NCBI GenBank assembly: GCA_018350325.1
Contig: JAEVLN010000001.1
Location: 5,609,254-5,673,253 of the forward strand
Length of the DNA stretch: 64,000 nucleotides
From: Globodera rostochiensis
Lineage: Eukaryota > Nematoda > Chromadorea > Rhabditida > Heteroderidae
Reading direction: 5' to 3'
Under the pieces are notes generated by a model. That model was not told the origin of the DNA. It saw only the letters and a program-made list of their open reading frames with translations, and searched no databases. Positions 33,693-45,512 of the stretch are shown piece by piece. The translations under genes were made by a program, and so were the position numbers. Numbering within the stretch: the first letter of the stretch is position 1; each line of letters begins with the position of its first letter.

Positions 33693-35224
33693 ATGTGCAG
33701 TTGGTGGTTCTGTTCTGTTTCCAACCTCGGGCCCCGAAAGCCTCGAAAAACGGCACGGCACGGAAAAGTGCTGAAAAAGAATGCCAACAAAAAATGGAAG
33801 CTGACAACGACAGCTTCAGCAGCTTTATTCGTTATTTTCATGCAGAAAGTAGCAACGCTCAGCAGCGAAAGTCCCATCCAATCCACAACAACGAAAATGA
33901 CGACAATTTCACCTCCGAATACTATAAAATGGTCTCCGGATGAGCGTCTTCTGCTGCGTCAGGCTTTTTTACGCAAATTTGGCCTCGGGACACTCAGTAC
34001 TGCCATCGACAAAAGCAGCACAGAAAGACAGAAAGTGCCGTTATACATTTGGAAGCTGTACGAAAAACATAGGGCGAACCCGGAGACGGAGACCATCCGC
34101 CATTACGCCTCTTCCGCTCATGTTCAGGAAGATGGAGTCGTTTGGGTGACGTTCAATTTGAGCGCCACGGGAAGAGATCCCGAAAAGGTCCCCAAACAAA
34201 TCAAATTAATCTCCAGAAATATATTCAGGAACAAATTGTGCGTGCCGAATTGCATTTGCCCAGAGGGCAAGAGGCAAACGGAACGGTGCACAAAGTGACA
34301 GAACTGAGGGAAACGCCGGTGGGGAGAGGAATTGAGCGCGATGGGAGGGCGAGTCTGGACGTGTCCCTCCTGCTCAGAGGACATCAAACGGAACGGGTTG
34401 TTATTTTTAGGGGGAAAGCATCAAACGCCATGTTTCAGAAATGGGCATACCGAACAAACTAAACAAACATTCTACTACTTTGTATAAGCGAATGACTATT
34501 TCAGTTCACTTTGGCGTGGAGTTTGCCCCAGGGGATGGGCCCTTTGGGGCCAGAACATTTGGAGAACATTGCGCTGATTGTGTTCACGAACAGCGATAAA
34601 TATGAACGGCCTGCGTGGACGTCCCAAAACAAAGTGAAAAGGCGGGCGAAGCGTTGGCTTTCGCAGCGAACGAATTCGGCGTCGAAATCGAATGACGCCT
34701 CGGGCAATTCCAGCAGACAGCGAAAGCATCGGACGCACCGAAAAGTCGGCGGGGAAGGCGGAAGCCAGCACCAGTGCAGAAGGACGGAACTGTACGTGGA
34801 CTTCGGGGAATTGAATTGGCATGACTGGATCATGGCGCCATGTGAGTGAGCCAACAACAGATTGGGAACGTACAAACGCGTTCAAAAACCAAATCCCCAT
34901 CCGGACTCCGAAAATTTAAACTTTAGCCGGCTACGAAGCGTACCAGTGCCGTGGCCGCTGTACCCATCCGTTGCCCGCCATGTTGAACACCACCAACCAC
35001 GCCATTGTGCAGTCACTTATCCACTCAATTGACCCGTTGACCGTGCCGGCGCCCAGTTGTGTGCCTGTTCAGGTTTTTGGACCAAATTGTAAATGTCTCC
35101 TCCAAAGTATTCCGTTTCCCCGCTGCAGATGAGTGCAATTTCCATTCTTTACAAAGACGTAAACAATGTGATCGTCGTGAAGACTTACGCGGACATGCGC
35201 GTGGACGCCTGCGGATGCCATTGA
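33693..35224 (+). CDS. BMP-type TGF-beta family ligand lacking the interchain cysteine
   Basis: The N-terminus (from 33693) has a delayed hydrophobic stretch (ASAALFVIFMQ) that could be a signal anchor or signal peptide. The propeptide shows WVTFNLSATGRDPEK joined to EQIVRAELHLPR through a 41-nt intron (34188-34228). A basic furin-like site, KVKRRAKR, lies before the mature domain (about 34640-34665). The mature ligand reads CRRTELYVDFGELNWHDWI, AGYEAYQCRGRCTHPL, TNHAIVQSLIHSIDP, PAPSCVPVQMSAISILYKD, and VDACGCH with TGA at 35222-35224. It most resembles BMP5-8, so the C. elegans counterpart may be tig-2. Only six cysteines are present; the position before SCVP that is usually cysteine (CCVP) is serine. 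Ligand of type I/II Ser/Thr-kinase receptors, by family. Confidence 0.92.
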
Positions 35225-36225
35225 TTTGACATCCGACGGCGTTGGCATCATTCTACCTCCAGTGATTATTTCTGTGTTCCACACATTCAATGCGTTCACC
35301 CACAAATTGACCCTCCCCCCTCCCCTTCCACCCAGCAAACACTCGTCCGTCCACTCCTCCAATCGGGTACATTCCTCCGCATAAAAAGCATTAACTGATC
35401 TCAACTTCCTGATTATTTTCATCTTTTATTTGTAATAACTAGGGCTGGGACTTACATTATTTGAGAATGCATATATTTCGATGCAAATTTTGAGGGTTTG
35501 GAGCAATACAATTTGGCCCATTTTTGATGATATATACAGTAGGCAAATGATAAACCCGAGCCCTAGTAATTATGTAATATACAAGTAAAAATGTTTCCGA
35601 TGCTTTCGCAGTTAAATATGCTTTAAACCAAATTCTCCAACAATTTTTCGAAGGATTACCTACTCTCGGAGAATTGCTCAACATCAAAGGGAGAATTGCT
35701 CCCTAAAAATTGCTCACGAAGTAAATGAATTCAATTTTATAAAAAAAACTGGCCATGAGGGCAAAGGTAAAAGGCAAATAAATGGTAATATTTTGCAAGA
35801 AAAAAAATTTGATACACTCAAAAACTGAGAAGCCGCGTGCCAGCCAAAGCGAGCATGCGATGAAAAGCGGCGCCCCACCTGATGGCCGCCTTTTTTTTGA
35901 GTAATAATGAGTTTAAGAATGGCCAGCCTTCAACAACAATTTGTGAATATAATGGCATAATGTTACTTAAAAAGTGAAGCTGAGTTTGCAAAAAATTTTA
36001 ATTGAATTCTTCGGGAACGGCAAAACACGAGATTCCCGTCTCGTTAAATTTGGAAACCCCGTTCCCTGAAATTTTATTTTACCGGACTAATTGAAATCTT
36101 CCATTTTTCCGGTGGGGGGGGGGAGGACTGATCAAATTGTTCACCAAACCAGTGTTGAATTTAAATGCTTTTGCAATTCCAACCATTTTTGTATTTTTTG
36201 TGCTGTTGCGAATATTACTAAAGCC
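35225..36225. other. intergenic with one hAT-like MITE
   Basis: AT-rich sequence with no coding region recognised apart from the short element at 35440-35565. A segment at about 36005-36090 carries GGGAACGGC...CCCGTTCCC-like GC blocks reminiscent of the interior of the 20.3-kb element. Confidence 0.45.
35440..35565. mobile_element. hAT-like MITE, degenerate copy
   Basis: 126 bp with inverted ends TAGGGCTGGGACTTA / TAGGGCTCGGGTTTA (12 of 15 matching). Flanks GTAATAAC (35432-35439) and GTAATTAT (35566-35573) match at 6 of 8 positions, fitting an aged 8-bp duplication. No coding capacity. Confidence 0.72.
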
Positions 36226-36789
36226 ATGGCCGTCTTCACACTGATCATCCTGCTTCAACTGGCGCTCATTGTCGTCGCTTCCGCGCTGGTGATCATCGCC
36301 CAATGTTGTGGTGGAGGGAAAAAGGTAATTTTAGTTTTGGGCGTAAAGCTGATCAAATAAACCCCTCTTTATTTTAAGGGCAAGAAGAAAGCAAAGCAAC
36401 CCCAACCGAAAACACCGAAGCAAACACCCGTTGACGGTCGGTGGCGGAGTTTGATGGTCGCATTGCTTGAACAAATTATTCACAGTTTAGCTGGCGACCC
36501 AAACGACGGCACAGGCAACTTGGACCCGAACATCTTCCTCAACCCGCCACAAGGGACGCCGATGCCTCAGCAACCGGGATCGCCGGTGATCACTCCCGTT
36601 GCAGGTAGAAGGTAGAAGGAGGGCCAAATAAATCTTCTAACTAACCCTTTACATCGAACGATGCATTTCCAGCAAAATAGGTTAAATAAAACCGAATTTT
36701 CAGAACGTCCACCGATTGAATTTTCTGTGAGGCCGAACTCGAAGCATACTATCGAAGACCTGGATGACCCGAAAATTTTCATGTATTAG
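36226..36789 (+). CDS. small single-pass membrane protein, unknown function
   Basis: Four exons join in phase to give 118 residues: 36226-36324, from 36379 to about 36436, from about 36489 to about 36603, and a last exon of which the coding part ends with TAG at 36787-36789. The N-terminus is one long hydrophobic helix (VFTLIILLQLALIVVASALVII) directly followed by CCGGGKKGKKK, suggesting an N-out/C-in or signal-anchor orientation with possible palmitoylation at the cysteine pair. The rest is Pro/Gln-rich (TPMPQQPGSPVITP) and ends SKHTIEDLDDPKIFMY. I do not recognise the family. Consistent splicing at every junction is the main support. Confidence 0.65.
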
Positions 36790-37234
36790 AAATCGGATAA
36801 ACATTGTTTCGTGCCGGCAATTAGGGTTTTTTGTGTTGTTGGTCCAATTCATTTTTCATTGGCATTTTTATGGCTAGAATTCTTTAACAATAAAAATGAA
36901 ATTTGCATTTTGAAGTTCGCAAAATTTGTTGGCAAAAATTTTATATTTAGGGCTAGGATTTTTTACGAATTTCAACCCGGCTTCGAACAAATCGCTTCCC
37001 CCCCCCCCATTTTCAAAAAATAAATAAAATTCCGAATTCGAAATGCATCATTTTTGCATTTTATTATGTTTTGGCACGAAAAAAGTGAAGTAAATAAAAA
37101 ACGAGAAAAAGAGGGAAAAGCGAAGTACAATGTCTTGTCTTCCTTAAATGGTAATAAAATGCAAAAATGATGCGCTATGTAACCGTAAATAGAAGAAATC
37201 CCGAATTTTATAGGTCTAGGTTGTTTAATAAAAT

Positions 37235-40014
37235 ATGGAAGATGAAGCGGATGAAATTTACAACAATAGTTTTATGTCTAAAGCATCAACGGCTTGTGAA
37301 AATGGCCCGCACCTTATTTCCATTGTGAAATCCGAATCTGGTCAGTTTTGTTTCCCTTTTTTTTGCTGAAAAATTTTGTGTTTAGGTTTCGGCTTCAATG
37401 TTAAAGGACAAATTAGTGAGGGAGGACAGCTGAGAAGTATAAACGGTATTTAATTTCTTCACTTCTTTTTCTAGTAAATTTAAGCCCTCCGACCGAAACC
37501 AATTCTAAAAAATATTTTGGGTTGCCTCTCTCTCTCCTCAAAACCCAGGAAAAACAAAATTTTCTTAAAACATTGAATATTTAAGGCCAGCTTTATGCTC
37601 CTCTTCAGCATGTTAGCGCTGTGTTAGTGGGAGGTGCTGCAGATAAAGTCGGACTCCGAAGAGGCGATCGCATTTTGGAAGTGTCAGTGATTAAAAGGCT
37701 TATTATTATATTTAAGGGTTGGGTTGGCCGGAGGCTTTCACTTTTCCACCCATCCCTTTTCACGTAACGGGTGTAATTTTTTTCCACATTATTTCATTGT
37801 GTCCTTTAGTAACCTTTTTAGGTCGCTTTAACAATTTGGAATACTGATAGGCGCCATTCAGAAATATTTACGACTTTTGTTGGGTCCAAAATAGGCGTTT
37901 TTTTGTTGTTGTAGGAGGCTGTGGCATAACTATCCTTTTTCTCTTAGCCTATCAGTAAATGGTTTAATTTAAGGAACGACGTTAACGTCGAAGGGGCAAA
38001 CCATCGCCAAGTTGTGGAGTTGATTAAAGCTGGCGGTGATCGGCTGCGTTTGCTCGTCATTTCCGCTTCTCTCGACAACTGCGAAGTCGGTGATTCCACC
38101 CTGAGCTGCGAGGACCCGTACTTTGGCGGCGGGGGCTACGACTACTCGGAGAAGCGATCGCTGCCCATCTCCGTCCCAATTCATCAGATGGTGAACTCCA
38201 ACGGGGAACAGTTCGTTGCCTACTCCATCCACATGGCCGGTCGGCATCTCGGCTCACGACGCTACAGCGAATTTTTGCAACTGAACAAATTGCTCAAGGA
38301 GGAGTTCCCAGACTTTCCGCTGCCTAAACTTCCTCGCAAAAGTCTATTTCGTCTTTCGGGACAACAATTGGACAGCAGACGACGCATGTTGGAACAGTAC
38401 CTGGAGAAGGTGTGCGCGGTCAAAGTGATTGCCGAGAGTGACACTGTTCAGGTAAAGGGAGGGGGCATCCGGCCTTTGAGTCTTTCAAAATTTATTTAGG
38501 AGTTTCTAATGGAGGATTTTGGGTCCAAGTCTACTCCGATTGTCGATGTTTCGTTGCGCATCATTGTGTGTGGCAACACGCTTACTCTGAACATCAAAAG
38601 ACACAGCGACACACGCGAAGTGTTCAAGAGAGTGTGCGAAGAGCTGAAGTTGGGGGTGGAGGCTGCAAGTTTCTGTGCTCTATTTGAAGTGATTGAGGTC
38701 GGCTTGGTGAAGATGGGTTCAGGAACGTAAAATTTGGGTGGCAATTTTTTTGATTGGTAGAATTTCAACAGGTTTTGCATTTGTGGAGGATGGGTTACTC
38801 GGATCCTAAAATTTTTATGTTGCAAAAATCGCTTTCAATTTTAAGGATTCGTTTACACGCAAATTGCACGATCGCGAGTGTCCACACAACATTTACATCC
38901 AAAATTATTCATCGGCTGCAGCAACTTCTTGTCTGTCCTTGCGTAAATTTTGTTTCGATGTCGAGAAGGAGAAGGAATTGTGCGAAGAAGACAAATTGTT
39001 TAGGAGCATTTGTGGGTTTTTTTTTCTTCTGTGAATTGGCAAAGCGTTTTTTCATTTCAAATTTTAGGCTTCCATCAGGCCGTTGAGGACGTGAACAATG
39101 GAATAATCAAAGCCGGCGAACGTTTGTACCAGCTGAAGGCATTGCAGAGAGACGACCGGTGTATTCAGGTGGGGGGGGGGTCGCGAGGGTTTCGGTGTGT
39201 TTAGTAAATATTTAAAATAATTTTCGGGGGTCTGCCAAAAGAAAAAAACGATTGATGAAATTGTTTTTTTTTTGTTATGTTTGGGGCCTTGTTTGAACAA
39301 GTCATCAATTCTTGGAATTACAATAAGTAAGCTTTACGTTTTGTTGCGCATTTCCTTACGACCCGTTATTTGCCTGACCTTTCTGATTTAGTATTTGGAA
39401 ATGGCGCGTCGATTGGACGGCTATTCAAGTGTCGTTTTCCCGCAGTGTCAATTTGAAGTTCCCGATTCTGACGAAGGAGGCACTGCGACAATGTCCATCG
39501 GTTTCCATTCTGTCGTATTGAAAGTGCGGCAAGAGGACAAACAAAAGGCAAAATGTTGAAAAATAATCGGAAATATATTTATATTCGTTCCATTTATAAA
39601 TTGGCATACATTGCGCGCGAGAATTTTTTTGCTCATTTTTTAACATACTTTCTTTAAAAATCAAATTAAGAGAAATTTTAAACCCGCCAACTAAGGGGTA
39701 AGAAAATGGGAAAATGGGGGAGTATTCAAAATTTGTTTTCTTAAGAAACGGGAATAATTTGGATGAGCTTCATTAGTTTTAAGGTTCGAACGATTTCTCT
39801 GGAGTGGTCGAACGTCGTCGCCTATTCGGTGCTCCCCGAAAGCCACGTTTTTTTACTGAAATTTTTGCGAGGCAGTTCAGAGCAGGAAGTGAGTTTGATC
39901 TCCGTCTTTTCCGAATATATGTACGAAGTCTGTGTACGGATTGGAGTTGAAAGAAAGGAAGCCCGAGCTCGGCAAGCGGAGGGTAACGAAAAGTCCCGTC
40001 AGAACCAACAATAA
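37235..40014 (+). CDS. snx-27: sorting nexin 27 (PDZ-PX-FERM), endosomal recycling adaptor
   Basis: Starts [12 protein letters not shown] at 37235. A PDZ domain is spread over the first exons: [46 protein letters not shown]. The PX domain follows ([21 protein letters not shown], then [30 protein letters not shown]). The C-terminal FERM-like part includes [59 protein letters not shown] and [15 protein letters not shown], with TAA at 40012-40014. The PDZ-PX order is unique to SNX27, which couples cargo with PDZ ligands to retromer on PI3P endosomes. Exon edges around 38700-39100 are less certain. Confidence 0.94.
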
Positions 40015-40107
40015 TTGTCTGTGTTGGTTGACTCCATTTTAATTGTACGGATTTCCTTCTTACAATTGTTCTCTACGCACTTTTGTCTTTGCTTTCACAT
40101 TCTTTTG

Positions 40108-40179
40108 TAATTTCATATTCTTTTGTATAATCTTACCGGAGAGTAATTTCATATTCTTTTGTATAATCTTACCGGAGAG
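40108..40179. repeat. perfect 2 x 36-bp tandem duplication
   Basis: Units 40108-40143 and 40144-40179 are identical (TAATTTCATATTC...TTACCGGAGAG). Located in the likely 3' UTR of snx-27. Identity suggests a recent duplication. Confidence 0.95.
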
Positions 40180-40763
40180 ATCTTTTGACCGCATAATTTA
40201 TTTAACAAAGCACAATCTTCGTAGACCCTAACAATGTTTTCTTCGCCAATTTGCTGTCCACGATACCATCTCACATAATATACAATTTATCAAATGATGT
40301 TTTGGTATTTTTTATTGTCACATCCATTGACACACACCTGTAAATGCATAATATAAAAATAACTCGTATATAACTTATTCACAAATCGTATAAATGGCAA
40401 AACAAGAGAGGGTGAGTGAGTGAGTCGTTTAGACATTGGGAAAAGAAAGCGAGAGTTCGCCAGCCTGAGGCTTTAGCGGACTCGTAATGTGCTCATTATG
40501 ACCTCAACCATCGAAATTAAACAATTCTTGTCATTAAAAAAAGAAAATCCAGTTCAAAAAGATGTCTCAAGCAATGGTTTTTTTTTTTTGCTTTTGGCAC
40601 CTAAGAGAATGTAAGGCCAATGAATGGCTTTTCCCGACCCAATAAACATTCTAAACACAATGTTTAAGGAAGGACAGTAAACGAATCGCCCCAAAAGGTG
40701 AGAGAGAGTGGCGGCATTTTCTTCCCGGAAAGAGTGACCGCGGCTGCACCGTTATTGTATGAG

Positions 40764-40845
40764 TAGGGTTGGCGGTTTAAGAACGAACCGAGAAATTTCT
40801 CGGTTCGGCTAACCGAGGAAGTGTCCCAGAAACCGCCAAGACTGT
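40764..40845. mobile_element. possible short TAGGG-type MITE
   Basis: Left end TAGGGTTGGCGGTTT is mirrored on the right by AAACCGCCAA, but the terminal CCCTA is lost. The interior contains the palindrome GAACCGAGAAATTTCTCGGTTC-like core (GAACCGAGAA / TTCTCGGTTC). Flanks give no clear 8-bp duplication, so the call is weak. Confidence 0.4.
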
Positions 40846-40902
40846 GTGTATTATGAGTGTTTGAGATCGTCGTGTCCCCCCCCCCCCCCCCCGGCGTCGG
40901 TC

Positions 40903-43009
40903 TCATCGTTCTCCCCGTCGCTGCTGCTGTTCATGCTCTTGGGCTGCCGCTTCTGCCGCTCTTCCGGCCGCGCCGTGCCTCGTCGCTTCCCGCTGCCCTC
41001 CTTCCCTTCCGGCGATTTCCGTGCCCTCTTCCGTTCTGTTCAGTGCCCCACGCTGCCCATTTGTCGGGGGGCTCAGTCCTTCCGCCGGCTCTTCCTCTGC
41101 ATGTTCAGCAGAGACTACCACGGGGACCAGCGCGGGAAGTTTCGTCGCGTCTTCATAAGAAGGCAACGGGGGCAGCGCTTCGCTGCGCGGGCGACGAACT
41201 GTTAATTGAAAAAACGCAAATTTGTGGCCATAAACTCATTTGACCCTAAATTAGCGTTTAGTTTTGAATGAGTAAAGAAAGTGTAAAAAGGCGGGAAATG
41301 CCTTCCAGGTGGTGATACCCGTACAGTTTGGGCAAACATTTCAATTTCATTTCCACGCTTTCACCTCTTTGCCCGGGCGGTGCGTATGGCGGAGGCCCCG
41401 CGTCCGCCCCGCTTAGCAGAAACGGCGCCAGCGAACGTGCGAAGGCAGGAAAAGTGCGCGAGCTCAAAGTCGCTGCGGAATTTATTGCGTGGTTAGCGGT
41501 GTCGTTGCCGACGGGAAGCAGTTCAACACGACGGGCGGAGCCGGGCGCTGCTGGGAGGAAGTGATGGTTGCCGGCGGAGTTGGGGAAGTTGCAGGCACCG
41601 AGAAGGTCGGCACGTCGACTGCTCAGATAGCGCGACTGGACCTGAAATGGAAAGAAGGAATTTGGGGGGTTGTTTTGAAGAGGAGATCAAGCGGAAGGGC
41701 GGGAATGACCTGCATCCGATGTTTCATCAGCAGATACATGCTCAGCACCAGCACAACAATCATCACCAGCGAGAAGACTGTCCCCGACACGTCCCGCGAG
41801 AAAAACTCGTTGCCCTGTCAAAGAAAACAATTCCAATTCCCATGGGACAGTTCTTTTGTATCTTTGGCTGTACACGAAACAGACATTGTCCCCGCCGCCG
41901 AATCGTTGGAAGCGCGACGTGCCGAATTCGTGCGCTCGGCTTGGGATGGTTCGATTTGCGTCGATTTCGCAGTGAAAACCGAGAAAGTACGCGGCGCACT
42001 CGCAGTGTCCCGCCGCAGAGAGACGGCCGCCGTTTAGGCAAATTGCCTCGCGGCACTCCTCGCCCCGGTAGAACGGCACACAGCTGCACCGATCACGGCC
42101 GTCTGGGCCTAAAATTCGGGCATTTCTTTCTGTTCGATTCAATTTGATCGGATTATACACTAAACCTTTCATTCTTCGCCCTTGGTCACAGATCTTTTCG
42201 CACCGTTCGCCAAAAAATGGGTCCAAACAGAAACAACGACGGGGGTCCATCAACGAATGGATTCCGTTGTTCAAACAGGAAGGCAAACGGCGACAATTCC
42301 GGTCCAGGACCCGACCCATTCCGTATTCTGAAAGAGCAGAAGAATGGATTAAGCATTAAATTAAGAGAACGGGCAATTCATAATGATGAAAGAATCCGCT
42401 GACCTGGACATTTGCAGACAATTTGACTGGAGTAACTGAGCTCCAACCGGGCACTCAGTGGGCCGGGCGGTCGTGGCAGTCGAACCGAGCCATGGAAAAG
42501 TCGGCAATTTTGTGAAGCCAAGTCGGAAACGGAGAGGCCAATGCCGCGGTCCTCGATTACGTAGGAAGCCGAGTGGAGTGTAAAGTTGTGCAACAAATCG
42601 GGATGGGCCAGCTAAGTGCCAGAAAGCAAATCGTTCTCTCAACGAAAAAGCGGAAATTTGCCTCGGGCACTCCGCCCATGCAGCAAACAATGCTAAAGTT
42701 TTTGGGCAGAGAGGAGGAAGCCGTGTCGGCGGACATCGCCGTTGGGGCGGACAAATTCGGAAAAGTGTCTAAAATATGTGGGAATTTGTGGAGAATCGAA
42801 GACGAATTGGCCAAAGACGGACCGGAGAACGCTTTGCCCGTCCGCGTGCCGCCATCCTCCGCCGCCGCTGCTGACGATGAGGCCGAATCGCCCCCCTCCT
42901 CCTCCTCTTCTCCAAGCCGTCCATAGTCACCGCCAAAGCATCCGCCGACAATGGAAGTGAAAATTAATAGCGAAAAAAGAGAGGAGAAGCGACGACGGCG
43001 AAAGGACAT
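40903..43009 (-). CDS. single-pass membrane protein with EGF-like modules and PPxY/LPxY tail
   Basis: ATG at 43009 (MSFRRRRFSSLFSLLIFTSI) gives a signal peptide, then an acidic Ser/Ala linker. Exon 1 (42671-43009) joins in phase across a 59-nt intron to LAHPDLLHNFTLHSASYVIE. EGF-like cysteine patterns follow: CLNNGIHS...CFCLDPFFGERCEKIC, then CSCVPFYRGEECREAICLNGG...CECAAYFLGFHC. A transmembrane helix (TVFSLVMIVVLVLSMYLLM) near 41.75 kb precedes a cytoplasmic tail with GPPPYAPP and LPPLPSYEDA, both forms of WW-domain ligand (PPxY and LPxY). The junction GQR|V|RRPRSEA links the last exon in phase. Stop TGA at 40903-40905. I do not recognise a specific family; it looks like a cell-surface receptor or ligand. 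Confidence 0.7.
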
Positions 43010-45512
43010 CGCTGGCGGCGATTTGGGTAAAATGTTTATGAGTTTTTGAGAGAGAATCCAAACTGCTGAATGCTGAAATTTAATTAACATGAATAAACGA
43101 CGAGAAGAAGCAAAAGGGAAAAGCATCGACAAACGGTGGAAGCAATCGATTAGTCTGTGAATTGCTTTTACCTATTTTCTGTGTGAATTATGTAAACAGC
43201 CAGCAGAACGCAACAACATCCCTCCCCCTTCCCCCCCCCCCCGCCCCCGCCACCGACGTTATTTGCCCGGAAGGCTGAAAAGTGTGCAGTCAGTGAAAGG
43301 CGATGAATGAAAGGGCGACTGGTCCCAAACATTTTGGGAGGTGAATAAAATGGCAAGGGAAATGAAAGAGCCTTCAAGGTTAAAGCAAAATCGAATCGAT
43401 GCTAAGGGGGGCCCGCAGGCGCCAGCAAGTAATGGTGGAGCGAATGGGGGAGGGGGGGGGGGTGAATGGAGGGAGAAAGGATGGCCCCGGAGGGGGGGGG
43501 GGGCAAGGGGCAACAAAAGACAACACTCCGTCTGCCCGTCGGAGATGAATGAAAGGGTCGGGGCACAGCTGGGGAAAGCCCTGGGGGTGGGGAGAAGAAG
43601 CGGCAGATGCACACAGGCACTCTCACAAGGCCATTCCGCGCACCATTTGGACTCCACCAAATTCCCCCCCCCCGCCCCCCTCCCCTGCTCGCCCTCGTTC
43701 CAACCGGTTTGTGAGTGTTCTGTTGCTGCTCGGTCCCTTCATCCTCAGCAGCTTCCATTCGGGGATGGGAAGGCTGAAGGACAGAGACAGGTCTGGCCAA
43801 AGACAGTTTGGTGGAGGAAAAGGGTATATTTGACTGGAGAGCATCGGGGGGGGGGGGGGGGGAACGGACGGACAGCCGACGATCCTTTCCCATTCACAGC
43901 AAAAGGAATGGGGGGGGGGCGGCGAGTCGCGCAACAATCCACCCACAAACAGTCGCACTCATCTCAATTGTCTCTCCCCCCAACAAAACCCAACAAAACG
44001 CTGGAGAATTTTACGAGCAGAGGAGGAAAAGGAAAAAAGCCACGAAAAGAAGGCAAAAACAAAAAAACACGGCCCAATAAACTTTCACTAAAAAAGTGAA
44101 TTGCATAAATGAATAAAAATAAACAAAAATTTATGCTGTAAAAAGGGAGTAAATTGGTGGCATTTGTGAGGGGAATGAGGGAGAAGCGGAGGGGAGGAAT
44201 GAGGAGGGGGGAGGGAATAATGGGTAGAGGGAATGAATGAGTTGGGGGGGGGGATTGAGGGAGGGGGGGGGGAGGGGGGGGGAATGAGTGAGAGGGGGAA
44301 GGGGGGGGGGGAATGGGGGAGGGGAGGGGGGAGGGAGGGGGGGAATGAGGGTGGAGGGAATGAATGAATGAGTGGGGGGGGGGAGGGGAGGGGGGGGAGG
44401 GAGGTGGGGGGAATGAGGGTGGAAGGAATGAATGAATGAGTGGGGGGGGGGGGGGGAAGGGGGGGGGGGGGTGTGCAGAAAGTGATTGCACCAACGCAAT
44501 TCCGTTGCATTTGGCGAAAAGCTTAACTGGGTGGGTATTAATAATAGTTCTCAGAGAGAACATCGGAGGGATGGGCCAAAAGGCACGGGACAAATGCTAA
44601 AGAGAGACGAAAAAATTGAATGGGCCAAAGAGCAAATGGGTCCATTCGTCAAGCTATGTGCCTTAGGGGGTTCATCATTCTTCAGCCTCCCCGTGGGGGT
44701 TCATTCTTCAGTCCTTCCTGTCCCGTCCATTGGAAGCAGCCGTCGCTTCGTCTTCCCCGGCACAACGGGCTTTTGCCTTGAGGGAGGAAAATCGATTTTC
44801 ATTGCCTGTGGCCGTTGCACATGTAATGGCTAAATGGCACGCGACACAAAGGACGGTGAAAATGAAATGGAAAAATTGACAATGGCAAATTGGAAATTCT
44901 CGGGGAACCGCAAAAGGAATATGCAAAAAATGGCGGATAAAAACAAAGTTCAATTCCCTCTTGATCTCGTTGTTCTGTCTCCGACAACCTCCGGCTCCCC
45001 TCAAACGAACGAACCGTTACTCTTTCTGTTCCATTCTATTTTAAGCGCGTTTTGTGTGCAAAAGGGAGGGCAAAATTGGATGCGCTTAAGAGGGAACAAC
45101 GGGCAAATTGCTGATGAGTAAGCGAATTGCTTAGAGAATGGACAAAATACCGCCGCGCGGGGGGGGGGGGGAAGGCGGTTGGATGGTCGACGGAGGGACC
45201 TTTTGAGGCTCCTCACTGCTCATCTCCCCGTGTTTGGTTAACGCTCACTCTTTCTCTCAGTCCATCGTTGTGTGTATACAATTTTCGAAGCTGCCGTAAG
45301 TGGCGGGGGCGGCGAGTTCACCTCACCTTTCTGCTAGTGAGGGAACGGCGCCGGAGGGATTTAAATGGACGGCGGCTGCCCCGAGGGAACTGGAGATCCT
45401 CCCCTCTTCATGCAGACGATGATGGATTCTCAACCCTTGCGGGGAAACCGTCATCATCGTCATAACACCGCAAAACTGCCACCATTCTCGTCATCTTCAA
45501 CAACAACGCGTT
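43010..45512. other. divergent intergenic region with G-rich arrays
   Basis: 2.5 kb between the start codons of the EGF protein and the ZP protein. It is dominated by polypurine tracts on the plus strand and long G or C runs (e.g. near 43230, 43450, 43490, 43665, 43850, 43910, 45160). No coding region recognised; the long frames here come from the repeat composition. Confidence 0.55.
44171..44475. repeat. polypurine minisatellite, GAATGAATGAGTGGGGG-type units
   Basis: About 300 bp of almost pure purine on the plus strand. GAATGA(G/A)TGAG or GAATGAGGGTGGA blocks alternate with runs of 5-14 G. The composition predicts triplex (H-DNA) or G-quadruplex formation and length instability. Confidence 0.85.

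Larger units (their letters stand above)
40015..40902. other. intergenic between convergent snx-27 and EGF-protein genes
   Basis: AT-rich. Contains a perfect 36-bp tandem duplication, a possible short TIR element and a long T run at 40579-40589. TTTATT or AATAAA hexamers occur (e.g. AATAAA at 40640-40645) but cannot be assigned to one gene. Confidence 0.4.

Noticed and set aside
34188..34216. A 29-nt intron in the TGF-beta propeptide
   Set aside because: Using the stronger TATATTCAG acceptor at 34228 gives a 41-nt intron in the same phase and a cleaner junction (DPEK|EQIVRAEL).
36947..37010. TAGGGCTAGG word as another TIR element
   Set aside because: No matching inverted end or flanking duplication could be found.
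43259..44593. Several long minus-strand frames rich in Pro and Ser
   Set aside because: They arise from translating G/C homopolymer arrays; no conserved residues or splice signals.
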